Shown one piece after another: positions 37,827 through 46,730 of a DNA stretch of 64,000 nt. The notes beneath the pieces are model-generated. The model was not told where the DNA came from. It did no database searches and saw only the letters and a program-made list of their open reading frames with translations. The stretch lies in contig NZ_AP025172.1 in the NCBI RefSeq assembly GCF_003402535.2, positions 1,054,001-1,118,000 on the forward strand, written 5' to 3'. The stretch comes from Cupriavidus sp. P-10 (GTDB taxonomy: Bacteria; Pseudomonadota; Gammaproteobacteria; Burkholderiales; Burkholderiaceae). Both the position numbers and the translations under genes were made by a program. The first letter of the stretch is position 1. Each line of letters starts with the position of its first letter.

Positions 37827-39188
37827 TTAGCGTTGGTATTCAGCCCCGGGATGTGGACTGACCAAACGAGGTGAGCCCTTGAAGAGCTTTTCTCGCAGTG
37901 TTCCCTGCGTATATTCGGTTTTGTAGACGCCCCGCGCCTGCAGTTCCGGCACGACCAGCTCTACGAAGTCATTGATGCTTTCCGGAGCAACTGTGTAGGC
38001 CAGGTTGAATCCGTCGATGTCGGTCTCCTCCATCCACTGCTGGAGTTCGTCCGCTACCTTCTTGACGGACCCCACAATGACGGGACCAGAGCCTCCTACA
38101 GCGAGGTGCTCAGCAACCTCACCGACAGTCCAGACGCGATTTGGGTCAGCGATCGTGAAGCGGTCAATCGCGGTATGCATGCTGTCGTTACGAATATGCT
38201 TCACCTCATCCTGGGGATCACACGACGAGAAATCGATGCCGGTCCAACCGGACATCAATGTGAGCGCGCCTTCGTAGCTGGCATACTGTTTGTATTCGCG
38301 CAGCTTTTCCTGGGCTTCTTCATCGGTGCGCCCCACGATAACGTTCATCATGGCAAAAACAACGAGATCTTCGGGACAACGTCCTTGTTGAACAGCTGCC
38401 GCCCGCATCGTTTTGACGGTATTGGTGAGCACATGCTTTGTGGGGCTGCTAACGAAGACACACTCGGCGTGCCGTCCGGCAAACGCCTGACCTTTGGGCG
38501 ATGACCCCGCTTGATACAGAACGGGGGTTCGCTGGGGCGACGGCTCAGACAGATGGATACCGTTCAAGCGGAAGTACTCGCCGTCGTGGTTGACCGCATG
38601 CACCTTCGACGGATCGGCGTAGATGCCGCGTGCACGATCCCGGCACACGGCGCCATCTTCCCAGCTACCCTCCCAAAGCTTGTACATGAGTTCCATGTAC
38701 TCTTCGGCGATGTCGTAGCGTGTGTCGTGATCGGTCTGCTTTGTTACGCCGCTAGCCTTTGCCGCACTGTTCAGGTAGCCCGTTACAATGTTCCAGCCCA
38801 CTCGTCCGTTCGTGAGATGATCCAACGTCGTCATCTTCCGCGCAAAGGTATATGGCGGCTCGTACGACAGCGCGCCGGTTACACCGAAGCCAAGATGCTC
38901 CGTAACCGCGGCCATTGCCGGAACGAGCAAGAACGGATCACAGTTTGGTACCTGAACTCCGTTGCGCAGCGCCGCGTCACAGTTGCTTCCGTAGACGTCA
39001 TAGACGCCGGTGACATCTGCGAGAAAAATCCCATCAAACTTTCCTCGTTCGAGGACTTTGGCCAGATCTTGCCAATATCTGAGGGTGGTGTATTCGGAGG
39101 AGCGATCACGAGGATGACGCCAAAGACCCTGGGACTGGTGCACACCCGTATTCATATCGAATGCGTTAATTCGAATCTCTTTTTTCAT
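37827..39188 (-). CDS. DmoA/NtaA-family FMNH2-dependent monooxygenase
   Basis: A 453-residue luciferase-like monooxygenase. Residues such as RINAFDMNTGVHQSQGLWRH, LERGKFDGIFLADVTGVYDV, AMAAVTEHLGFGVT, TNGRVGWNIVTGYLNSAA and LYQAGSSPKGQ place it in the NtaA/SnaA/DszA/DmoA group. To my reading it is closest to DmoA, the dimethylsulfide monooxygenase that yields methanethiol and formaldehyde. FMNH2 would come from the flavin reductase encoded just upstream. The start has AGGGGA eight bases before ATG 39188. NTA-like amines or other sulfur compounds remain possible substrates. Nearby ribB and formaldehyde-detoxification genes fit a high-flux, formaldehyde-releasing reaction, which is inference. 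Confidence 0.88.
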   Translation of the reverse strand: MKKEIRINAFDMNTGVHQSQGLWRHPRDRSSEYTTLRYWQDLAKVLERGKFDGIFLADVTGVYDVYGSNCDAALRNGVQVPNCDPFLLVPAMAAVTEHLGFGVTGALSYEPPYTFARKMTTLDHLTNGRVGWNIVTGYLNSAAKASGVTKQTDHDTRYDIAEEYMELMYKLWEGSWEDGAVCRDRARGIYADPSKVHAVNHDGEYFRLNGIHLSEPSPQRTPVLYQAGSSPKGQAFAGRHAECVFVSSPTKHVLTNTVKTMRAAAVQQGRCPEDLVVFAMMNVIVGRTDEEAQEKLREYKQYASYEGALTLMSGWTGIDFSSCDPQDEVKHIRNDSMHTAIDRFTIADPNRVWTVGEVAEHLAVGGSGPVIVGSVKKVADELQQWMEETDIDGFNLAYTVAPESINDFVELVVPELQARGVYKTEYTQGTLREKLFKGSPRLVSPHPGAEYQR

Positions 39189-39233
39189 TTGATGATCCCC
39201 TATGGAGTGATATTTTTGGATGTGCGTCTCCCC

Positions 39234-39254
39234 CGCCCCGAAATTTCTGGGGCG
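39234..39254. terminator. Stem-loop between flavin reductase and monooxygenase
   Basis: Arms CGCCCC / GGGGCG with a 9-base AT-rich loop, located between the flavin reductase stop and the monooxygenase start. Likely an intercistronic hairpin adjusting relative expression. Confidence 0.4.
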
Positions 39255-39283
39255 TGATTGGGGAAGACCTTCGCGTAACGGAA

Positions 39284-39784
39284 TTAGGCTGCTTCGAGCT
39301 CAGCGAGAGCGGTGAGCTGTCCGCCGTAGTACACCAGCGGTTCCTTGTCGTGGACGTGCGTGCGTTCGAGCCGACCGACGACAATGGTGTGGTCGCCTTC
39401 GGAGATGGTATTTTCGACAATGCACTCACCTTGAGCGAGTGCCCCGTCAATCAGCGGGCTGCCGACGGCGCCGATCGTATGGTGGACATTCTGAAATTTC
39501 TCCTCGCTCTTCGAGGCAAAGATCTTGCAGATGTCGGTTTGCTCAGAAGCCAGAAAGTTGATGCAAAAGTGGCCGCTGAGTGTGATGGCGCCGAGAGTGT
39601 TGGACGAGTTGTTGAGGCAGATGAGGAAGAGTGGCGGAGTCAAGGACAAGGACGTGACGGCACTCATCGTAATGCCGTGGGACTTGCCCTCGCTGTCTCG
39701 CGTTGTGATAACCGCGACTCCCGTAGGAAAGCGACCGGCGAAACGGCGAAGATCGACAGTGTTGGTGTTGGGGGGCGTGTCCAT
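39284..39784 (-). CDS. Flavin reductase of the two-component monooxygenase
   Basis: A 166-residue flavin reductase of the HpaC/DszD-like family. FAGRFPTGVAVITT, HGITMSAVTSLSLTPPLFLIC and GHFCINFLASEQ are the usual FMN-binding blocks, and the length is typical. It reduces FMN with NAD(P)H and supplies the DmoA-like enzyme encoded next. AAGGAGACATTC then ATG gives a clear start. It is first in the leftward cluster, and an extended inverted repeat lies 45-85 bases upstream. Confidence 0.9.
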   Translation of the reverse strand: MDTPPNTNTVDLRRFAGRFPTGVAVITTRDSEGKSHGITMSAVTSLSLTPPLFLICLNNSSNTLGAITLSGHFCINFLASEQTDICKIFASKSEEKFQNVHHTIGAVGSPLIDGALAQGECIVENTISEGDHTIVVGRLERTHVHDKEPLVYYGGQLTALAELEAA

Positions 39785-39828
39785 GAATGTCTCCTTGTCT
39801 GTGTGATGTCATTCTGGTACACCCCACC

Positions 39829-39869
39829 AATCGATTCAAACGAAAAAAAACATCGTTTATTGATCGATT
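39829..39869. promoter_or_regulatory. Extended inverted repeat upstream of the flavin-monooxygenase cluster
   Basis: Arms AATCGAT..AAACGA (39829-39843) and TCGTTT....ATCGATT (39853-39869) are symmetric around an A-rich centre. The GATTCAAACGA within the left arm also occurs, inverted, before the VanAB-like operon (42921-42933). Probably a regulator site overlapping the promoter. Confidence 0.5.
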
Positions 39870-40084
39870 TTTTCGAAGCCTCGTGGTTTTTATACGCCCC
39901 TTCGACAGCCGAAATGTTATCTTTTGTGCATTCGTCCCGGGTAAGCCGGTACGGCACAGCCGGGCATCGAACTCGGCCGCACCGGTCAGTCCAGTCCAGG
40001 CATCGGGCCCCAAGGCAATCTCTTCGGTCGACAATAGGCGAGCGTCCAGGTCCCGATGGAGGCGCGGAACATCTATGCCTTGGC

Positions 40085-40540
40085 CAATAAGAACCAGCGC
40101 TTGGCGACAGTCGCCGACGCCGTCGTCCCATTTTTGAGAATGGCATGACGTCGGTAGTCGTTGCTCGGCCATTGCTCATGGCCGATGTGTCCGATGAAGC
40201 GCCACCAGCGACCGACGTACCCGCAGTTCAATTCATGCCCTGCATGGCGAAGCAGTCCCGTCTCAAAGAATCGACTGGCGACCCAAAAGTAGCCTCCGCT
40301 GCCAGACGACACCCGTCGCAGTCTCCCGCTTGCGTGCAAAAGCTCTCAGGACTGTCCTTGGCGAAACAGATGCGTCCGAGCTAGAAGCGCAAGCGATAGA
40401 TCGGTACACTTCAGATTCCTTTCTATATACTCGACGATCTTCGGGTATAGGTCGATGTCTCGCTCAGGTCCGGCAGCCGAACTCCGAAGTCCAGTGTGTT
40501 CAGCGACGCATCCAAGTACTTCCCCTCGCGCCATCACGGA
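40085..40540 (-). pseudogene. Decayed AraC-family regulator fragment
   Basis: Leftward frames give DLYPKIVEYIERNLKCTDLS then VSPRTVLRAFARKRE, the start of an AraC-type DNA-binding domain, followed by frame-shifted sequence. No complete ORF exists. It lies upstream of the monooxygenase cluster and could be its former activator. The neighbouring bases 39870-40084 and 40541-40667 hold no recognised gene. Confidence 0.5.
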
Positions 40541-40667
40541 AGCCTATGCTGAGTTCCTGATCTAGCATCGCACGCAATGGTGATGCGACAAGGTGTTGAG
40601 GACGGATACTTTGCAAGGTGTGCCGAATAACCAAGCTCGCTGATGAGCCCATCGGAATTACGCTAAA

Positions 40668-41549
40668 GTGAACACGAAGCAGTTAGAAAGTTTTCTGACG
40701 ATTGCAAAATTAGGAAGCTTTGCCGCCGCCGCGGAGCGCCTTCATGTTACGCAGTCGACTATCTCGGCCAGAATTCAGGAACTGGAGGAAACGCTTGGCG
40801 TTGCACTGTTTGACCGCTCGCAACGGCAAGTCCACCTCACGCCAAAAGGTAGAGACCTGATCGCGTATGCGCAACAGGTTTCAGATTTGTTCGCTGAGAT
40901 CAAAGAACAAATTGCATCTACGAATTCAATGACAGGGGTAGTAAGAGTCGGCGTTACGGAACTCGTTGCATTGACGTGGCTCTCTCACTTTGCAAAGCTG
41001 GTTCGCAAAGAATATCCAGGCATACTTTTAGAATTCGCCGTCGGCCTCAATCCATTTCTTCTGGAGGGAATTCGAAGCGGAGAATTGGATATTGCCGTTA
41101 TCGCAGGGCCCACTTCCGACACCGAGCTATGTGCTTCACATTTGGGAAATGTGCATTTCTATTGGATGTGCGGATCTACTTTCGAGTTGCCTGAAGGAAC
41201 CCTCAATGCCCGCGACTTGCGCAAGCTTCCCATTATCTACCAAGGCACCGATTCTTTCACCACGCAAGTAACCAATCGATGGCTTGGTCTGCCAACCATG
41301 AAGCGGCAGCGCGGAACGTCTTGCAACAGTTTAGCCGCCGTCAAGTCGCTCACAGTCGCCGGTGTAGGTATAAGCCTATTGCCCGATGGAATTTTTGCAG
41401 ACTCGCTAGCCTCGGGCGAGCTTGCAAAACTTTCGACCGATCCGCCGGGCCTAGATATGCCATTCACGGTGATCTACTTAGAGCGCTCGTCGTCAAAACT
41501 CTTTGCCGAAATCGCCTCGTTATGCAAAGTTTCGAGCTCGTTCAACTGA
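40668..41549 (+). CDS. LysR-family regulator
   Basis: A 293-residue LysR regulator with an N-terminal winged helix-turn-helix (AAAERLHVTQSTISARIQEL) and a periplasmic-binding-type effector domain (about 90-290). The start is GTG 40668, with only a weak ribosome-binding site. It is similar in wording to the LysR gene at 41932, suggesting duplication. One likely controls the leftward flavin-monooxygenase cluster and the other the rightward VanAB-like operon. Confidence 0.89.
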   Translation: MNTKQLESFLTIAKLGSFAAAAERLHVTQSTISARIQELEETLGVALFDRSQRQVHLTPKGRDLIAYAQQVSDLFAEIKEQIASTNSMTGVVRVGVTELVALTWLSHFAKLVRKEYPGILLEFAVGLNPFLLEGIRSGELDIAVIAGPTSDTELCASHLGNVHFYWMCGSTFELPEGTLNARDLRKLPIIYQGTDSFTTQVTNRWLGLPTMKRQRGTSCNSLAAVKSLTVAGVGISLLPDGIFADSLASGELAKLSTDPPGLDMPFTVIYLERSSSKLFAEIASLCKVSSSFN

Positions 41550-41931
41550 CCCAGCTACGGCCGCGTGATGAAAGCATCGGCCGGCATTTTAGCCAGGAAC
41601 CGTCGGTTGCGCTGGTGACGGGCGACTTTTTTTCCTCGACGCTCGTAGCGCTCTCCTTCGAGCCAATCCTTTCGCCATTGGCTCATCTGCCGTTTCACAA
41701 AAAATAGTTGAAGGAAAAATAATTTTATTATTTAGCGGCAGATAATATTCCGTTTCCCTGCAAAGACCAAAAGCGCGTGGTGGCGGGTCGTAACGACCGC
41801 TGACAAGGCCACTCGACCTGACTGCGGCCAGGAAGGGCAATCGGTAGCAAACGCCCCCTGCTCATATCTCCGAAACCCCTGCAGCAAATGGTTGTATGCT
41901 ATGAGAACCGATTTACTCCCAGCAGCCCTCC
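41550..41931. other. Intergenic region between two LysR genes
   Basis: About 380 bases. An AT-rich stretch at 41698-41755 may carry the promoter of the second LysR gene. I see no gene or strong hairpin. Confidence 0.4.
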
Positions 41932-42819
41932 GTGACTTTACAGCAACTAGAAACATTCTATTGGATTGTTCAGCTCGATGGGTTCGCGCCCGCCGCGGAA
42001 CGGCTTTGCGCAACGCAATCCACCGTCTCAATGAGGTTGCGTGAGTTGGAGCGGAGCCTGGGCGTTGAACTCTTTGACAGAACTCAGCGCAAGGCTCGGC
42101 TGACCCCGCGTGGGCGTGAGGTATTGGACTATGCGACGCGCATTCTGAACCTGTCCTCGGAGCTCTCTCATCGTGTTGCGGCTCCGGATTCCGTGAGTGG
42201 CACCATCCGAATGGGTGTCGCGGAGGTCGTCTCCATCTCTTGGCTTCCCGCGCTAATCCAGACGATCGCAAGGGAGTATCCACAGGTACGATTGGAGATC
42301 GACGAGGCTCTCACCAGCGACCTGATGGATTCACTCGCCCAGGGCGAACTCGACCTGGTACTCGCCCCCGGCCATACGCGCATGCATGATGTCTCCGCGA
42401 TTTCGCTCGGGACAGTCGAGTTTGCCTGGATGGCAAGTCCGGGATTGGTGTCAGCACGAGACGTCCATACGCCGACCCAACTAGCCCAGTATCCGATCAT
42501 CGGGCTTAAGCCCCAGTCGTTCCATAGCGCGGCAATTGATGCATGGTTCCTGCGCGATCACGCGCATTGCCATTACTTGGCACGATGCAAGAGCATGGGA
42601 GTCGCGGCCTCTCTGGCGATGGCAGGAATGGGGGTGACTTATCTGCCCCTGCCTAATTTCCAGCGTCAACTCGAGGAAGGCTTACTGGAAATCATTGAGG
42701 TTGCCAATCCATTTGATCCAGTGGAGTTTGTCGCAGCCGTATCCCCAGAACACACCTACTCCCTTCCCAGCGCCATCGCCGAAATCGCCCAGAACGTCAG
42801 TGAATTCCGGAAGCAGTAG
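41932..42819 (+). CDS. LysR-family regulator of the VanAB-like operon (putative)
   Basis: A 295-residue LysR regulator with helix-turn-helix PAAERLCATQSTVSMRLREL (about 21-40) and an effector-binding domain. GTG 41932 is the start. It precedes and points toward the VanB-like reductase gene, with a 197-base gap containing the palindrome GTTTGAATCAAAC (42921-42933), a reasonable LysR box. The parallel arrangement is less usual than divergent LysR genes, so its target assignment is inference. Confidence 0.89.
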   Translation: MTLQQLETFYWIVQLDGFAPAAERLCATQSTVSMRLRELERSLGVELFDRTQRKARLTPRGREVLDYATRILNLSSELSHRVAAPDSVSGTIRMGVAEVVSISWLPALIQTIAREYPQVRLEIDEALTSDLMDSLAQGELDLVLAPGHTRMHDVSAISLGTVEFAWMASPGLVSARDVHTPTQLAQYPIIGLKPQSFHSAAIDAWFLRDHAHCHYLARCKSMGVAASLAMAGMGVTYLPLPNFQRQLEEGLLEIIEVANPFDPVEFVAAVSPEHTYSLPSAIAEIAQNVSEFRKQ

Positions 42820-42920
42820 CCAGTTGCGCCGCATGCAGCACAATTGGTCTGCCCTAGAAGAGGTGTGAAGGCCCCATCTTAAACATCAAATTAATCGATG
42901 TGATACAGCAAAAATATATC

Positions 42921-42933
42921 GTTTGAATCAAAC
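42921..42933. promoter_or_regulatory. Palindromic LysR-box candidate before the VanAB-like operon
   Basis: GTTTGAATCAAAC is a perfect 13-bp palindrome in an AT-rich setting 84 bases upstream of the reductase start. It shares GATTCAAACGA (minus-strand reading) with the inverted repeat before the flavin-monooxygenase cluster. Confidence 0.5.
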
Positions 42934-43016
42934 TATCGCCACTCCTAGGCTTGTAACAAATCACAGACGACCCACCGCCACGCTCGGCCGGTCGGGTAAG
43001 CCTCCAGGAGACCGCG

Positions 43017-44030
43017 ATGGACCTCATCGTCGAAAGACCGCCTGCCGCAATCCCTGCAGGGACAAAAGCAACTGGGAAGTTCCCCGTTTCGATCCGTTCA
43101 ATTAGCCAGCTCGCTGCCGACATCCGCGCATTCGAGTTGGTAGACCCGACTGGCGCGCCATTGCCGGCTTTCTCCGCCGGCGCACATATCGACGTACTCC
43201 TCCCGTCCGGCCTGATTCGCCAGTACTCGATTTGCAGCGATCCAACCGATGTCAGCCGCTACGTCGTCGCGGTGCTAAAGGATCCTGCGGGGCGTGGCGG
43301 CTCGGTGGGAATGCATCAGCTCACCGCCGGAGACCACCTGCTGATCTCGGCGCCACGCAATCACTTTCCGTTAGCGAGCGCGGCTACGCACCACGTCTTC
43401 GTAGCCGGTGGTATCGGCATCACCCCCATTCGTTCCATGATGACCGCCGCGCTAGCGCGGGGCAACACGTTCCAACTGTATTACTGCACGCGCTCCCCGG
43501 AGCGTACGGCTTTTCTTGAGGAACTACTTCCGCTCATGAAAGCCTGCGTTGCAGTGGTCCACCATGACGACGGCAATCCCGCGAACGGGCTGGACCTGAG
43601 CGCAGTCCTGCGCGAACAGCCGGCGGGTGCGCATCTCTACTATTGCGGCCCCTCCCGCTTCATGGATGCCGTCGATGCCAGCTCCGCGCACTGGGTGCCC
43701 GGCACCCGGCACTGCGAGCGCTTCTCGCCCCCCAAAGCGGCCGCCAGCGCAATGCCGGACGCTGCGGATGCACCGTTCGACATCTGCCTCGCCCGCTGCG
43801 GCAAGACCTTCACGGTGCCGCCGGGGAAGACGATCGTCCAGATCCTGCGGGAAAACGCAATCGACGTCGACGTCTCCTGCGAGGAAGGCTACTGCGGTAC
43901 CTGCATGACGCGATATCTGCACGGTGACCCCATCCATCGTGACAGCGTCCTCGACGAGGACGACCAGCAGGAGTTCGTCATGATCTGCTGCTGCCGCGCC
44001 CGAAGCGAAATCCTGACCCTTGACCTGTAG
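43017..44030 (+). CDS. VanB-type ferredoxin-NAD(P)H oxidoreductase
   Basis: A 337-residue class IA oxygenase reductase: an FMN-binding domain with RQYSICSDP (about 70), an NAD domain with GGIGITPIRSM (about 138) and a C-terminal plant-type [2Fe-2S] ferredoxin domain with CEEGYCGTCMTR (about 287-298) and a fourth Cys near the end. It passes electrons from NAD(P)H to the Rieske oxygenase encoded 51 bases downstream. The ATG lies just after GGAGACCGCG. Length and domain order match VanB/PobB enzymes. Confidence 0.91.
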   Translation: MDLIVERPPAAIPAGTKATGKFPVSIRSISQLAADIRAFELVDPTGAPLPAFSAGAHIDVLLPSGLIRQYSICSDPTDVSRYVVAVLKDPAGRGGSVGMHQLTAGDHLLISAPRNHFPLASAATHHVFVAGGIGITPIRSMMTAALARGNTFQLYYCTRSPERTAFLEELLPLMKACVAVVHHDDGNPANGLDLSAVLREQPAGAHLYYCGPSRFMDAVDASSAHWVPGTRHCERFSPPKAAASAMPDAADAPFDICLARCGKTFTVPPGKTIVQILRENAIDVDVSCEEGYCGTCMTRYLHGDPIHRDSVLDEDDQQEFVMICCCRARSEILTLDL

Positions 44031-44081
44031 GCGAGCGATCGCTGCGTTCTGCATCCCCCAAAAGACGAGGAGACCATAGAA

Positions 44082-45191
44082 ATGAGCAAGTTCGAATTCG
44101 TGAAGAATTGTTGGTACCCGATCGGCTTCTCGCGGGAATTTCCCGCGCAGGAGCTTAAGGGCTTCAAGATTGCCGGCAAGCCCATCGTCATGTGGCGTAC
44201 CAGCGATGGCGAGGTGGTCGCGTTTGACGATCGCTGCTGTCACAAGCGCTTCCCGCTCTCCCAGAGCAAGCTGCTTGACGACGGTCGTCTCGAATGTGCG
44301 TACCACGGCCTTTGTTATGACGCGACCGGGCAGTGCGTGGAAATTCCGTCGCAGCCGGGCAAGATTCCGCCGCAGGCCCGTCTGCATGTCATTCCAGTAC
44401 GGGAAACTGATGGCGTAGTGTGGGTATGGCCTGGCGAGCAGAAGGCTGCCGCCGACATCGAGCCACCTCGCACGCCCGAAGTGACTTCCGCGGACAAGGA
44501 TGCGGTCGGCTCGCCGCAGCCGCTGGAAGTGCCGGCCAACTACCTACTGCTGATCGAGAACCTGCTCGATATCACGCATTTCTATCCCCTCCATGACGGC
44601 AATATCGGCGACAAGGCGAACAGCCTGATTCCCGTGCAACTCGAAGAAGGCAATGTCGCGGGCTACGACTATGTCAAGACCATCCGCCACGTCCACGGCT
44701 ATCAACAGCCTCCCTATCTGCGCGAGTGGTTCCACTACGATGAAGTCGAGCGCCTGCACACGCACTGCATGGTGAGTCCCGGCCTGACCCGCGTCGAAAT
44801 GCGCGTTGCACCGGAAGGCCAGCTCGGCACCGCGATGGAACGCGGCTACACGCTCCTGCATTTGCACTATCCCGTGGATGAGGCCAACCTGGTGTGGCGC
44901 TGGAATGTCTCCTGCACGAAGGGACATACGACGTTGAGCGACACCAGCATTCTCACCGCCCACAAAGTGGCCGAGATGTTCCCTGAAGTGGTCGCGCAGG
45001 ACCAATGGGCGCTGGAGCGGCAGCAGAAGATGTTCGACTATCCGGACGACGACTACTCCGAACTCTTCCTGAAAACGGACAAGGCACTGCGCCGTGCCCG
45101 GCAGATCCTCATGGGCATGCAGCGGCAGGATCGCCAGGAAGAAAAGGCCATCATCCCCATCCATCCCCAGCCCGCCGAAGCCGCTGCCTAG
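44082..45191 (+). CDS. VanA-type Rieske oxygenase/demethylase
   Basis: A 369-residue Rieske non-heme iron oxygenase. The Rieske cluster ligands are CCHKRFPLS (about 48-56) and CAYHGLCYD (about 70-78). The mononuclear iron site is DITHFYPLH (about 167-175). This architecture is typical of VanA, dicamba O-demethylase and toluenesulfonate oxygenases, many of which demethylate aromatic ethers or amines and release formaldehyde. AGGAG precedes the ATG. It is partner to the VanB-like reductase. The transporter, CoA-transferase and formaldehyde genes downstream support a demethylating role, but the substrate is unknown. Confidence 0.9.
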   Translation: MSKFEFVKNCWYPIGFSREFPAQELKGFKIAGKPIVMWRTSDGEVVAFDDRCCHKRFPLSQSKLLDDGRLECAYHGLCYDATGQCVEIPSQPGKIPPQARLHVIPVRETDGVVWVWPGEQKAAADIEPPRTPEVTSADKDAVGSPQPLEVPANYLLLIENLLDITHFYPLHDGNIGDKANSLIPVQLEEGNVAGYDYVKTIRHVHGYQQPPYLREWFHYDEVERLHTHCMVSPGLTRVEMRVAPEGQLGTAMERGYTLLHLHYPVDEANLVWRWNVSCTKGHTTLSDTSILTAHKVAEMFPEVVAQDQWALERQQKMFDYPDDDYSELFLKTDKALRRARQILMGMQRQDRQEEKAIIPIHPQPAEAAA

Positions 45192-45256
45192 AGCATAGCG
45201 CCACTGACTACAGAGGCCCGATACGGGCCCGCAACCCTCTGGTGAGGAGACAAATC

Positions 45257-46660
45257 ATGGAAGCACAGGAAATCGCCCTGTCCGGGCCCCTGTCACAGAA
45301 GACATGGATGCAGCGCGCAATCGGGTCGTGCGTCTATCTGTTTGAGCGTCTGATGCCTGACCCGTTTGTGATCGTGATCTTGCTGACGGCGATGACGGCG
45401 GCCTGTGCAGCCGTCTTTGCCCCCGGCGGCTCGGTCAGCAACATCCTGTCCGGCTGGTACAAGGGAATTTTCGGGATTTTCACCTTTGCTTTCCAGATGG
45501 TACTGGTGCTGGTCACGGGCTACGCCCTGGCCAGTGCGCCAATCATCCGGAGCGGCTTGCAACGTCTCTCCATGCTCGCCACCGGGCCCCTCTCAGCGGT
45601 CGCGCTGGTCTCGATCGTGGGTGCCTTCGCCACGTTCCTCAACTGGGGGTTCGGGCTTGTAGTCGGCGCGATGCTGGCCAAGGAAGTTGCCAAGCGGGTG
45701 CGCGTCGACTTCGCCTGGCTCGTCGCTGCAGGCTACACCGCCTGGGTTCTGTGGGCCTTTACCGGCATGTCCAGTTCGATTGCGCTGTCCATTGCCACAC
45801 CGGGGAACCCGCTCAATATCGTCGAGCAACACACCCGTGCCGTCGTACCGCTGGCACATACAGTGTTCTCCGGCTGGAATCTGGCTGCGGGACTCATCGC
45901 CACGCTGCTGTTGCCACTGGTGTTCATGATGATGCGCCCGTCGGACAGCGACACAATCGCCGCCGATCCAAAGGCAATCGAGGCCAGCGAAGCCGCCGTC
46001 TCTGCTCCCAAGCGGCGGGACTGCCTCGCCGGCTTGCTGGAAAGGTCGCGGCTGTGCTCGCTAGTGTTTGTGGTGGCAGGGGCAGCTTATCTCGTGCAGC
46101 ACTGGAGCGCGAGTGGCATTCACCTGGATATCAACACTGTCATCTTCATCTTCTTGCTCGCCGGGCTGTGCCTGCACGGAAGCGCTGGCGCCTATGTTCA
46201 CGCAGTGACGGAAGCGGCGAAGGTGACCGGTCCCATGCTGCTGCAATATCCCTTCTACGGGGGCATCATGGGAATCATGCATGCAACTGGCTTGGCGGAG
46301 GTCGCTTCTGCATCGTTCATCCGCTTCGCCTCGACGGATACGCTGCCGTTCTGGAGCTATCTTGGCTCCATCATCATCACCATCTTCATTCCCAGCGGTG
46401 GTGGTCACTGGGCCGTGCAAGGCCCCTTCACGATCCCGGCCGCACAACAACTTGGCTCAACCCTGGCGGGCACCTCGATGGCCGTCGCCGCGGGTGAATT
46501 GGCCGGCAGTCTGCTGCAGCCCTTCTGGGCCATTCCCGTCGTCGCCATCGCTGGCGTTGGTGTGCAGCGGGTGCTGGGTTTCACGTTGGTCAGCTTCATC
46601 ACCGCAGGGACCTTCTTCGGATTGCTGTACCTGCTGGTCGTGCCGCATATCAGCGCCTGA
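45257..46660 (+). CDS. Short-chain fatty acid transporter, AtoE family
   Basis: A 467-residue AtoE-like membrane protein, paralogous to 21995-23407, with MPDPFVIVILLTAMTA and LNWGFGLVVGAMLAKEVAKR in the same positions. About 11-13 hydrophobic helices are visible. Start ATG 45257 follows GAGGAGACAAATC; the longer ORF from 45005 overlaps the oxygenase gene and is not real. It is third in the rightward operon and probably imports the carboxylate processed by the neighbouring enzymes. Confidence 0.9.
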   Translation: MEAQEIALSGPLSQKTWMQRAIGSCVYLFERLMPDPFVIVILLTAMTAACAAVFAPGGSVSNILSGWYKGIFGIFTFAFQMVLVLVTGYALASAPIIRSGLQRLSMLATGPLSAVALVSIVGAFATFLNWGFGLVVGAMLAKEVAKRVRVDFAWLVAAGYTAWVLWAFTGMSSSIALSIATPGNPLNIVEQHTRAVVPLAHTVFSGWNLAAGLIATLLLPLVFMMMRPSDSDTIAADPKAIEASEAAVSAPKRRDCLAGLLERSRLCSLVFVVAGAAYLVQHWSASGIHLDINTVIFIFLLAGLCLHGSAGAYVHAVTEAAKVTGPMLLQYPFYGGIMGIMHATGLAEVASASFIRFASTDTLPFWSYLGSIIITIFIPSGGGHWAVQGPFTIPAAQQLGSTLAGTSMAVAAGELAGSLLQPFWAIPVVAIAGVGVQRVLGFTLVSFITAGTFFGLLYLLVVPHISA

Positions 46661-46670
46661 CCGATGCTCT

Positions 46671-46698
46671 CCGGCGGAACGGCAGCTAATTCCGCCGG
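46671..46698. terminator. Stem-loop between transporter and CoA-transferase genes
   Basis: Perfect 9-bp arms CCGGCGGAA / TTCCGCCGG with a 10-base loop, 11 bases after the transporter stop. There is no long T-tract; it is a possible attenuator within the operon. Confidence 0.5.
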
Positions 46699-46730
46699 CT
46701 TCACTCTTCAATCCACTCCAGGATTCAACG

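Noticed and set aside
43524..44387. Leftward 287-codon ORF
   Set aside because: Lies antisense to the VanB-like and VanA-like genes, whose cofactor motifs are intact; GC-rich codon bias produces the long shadow.
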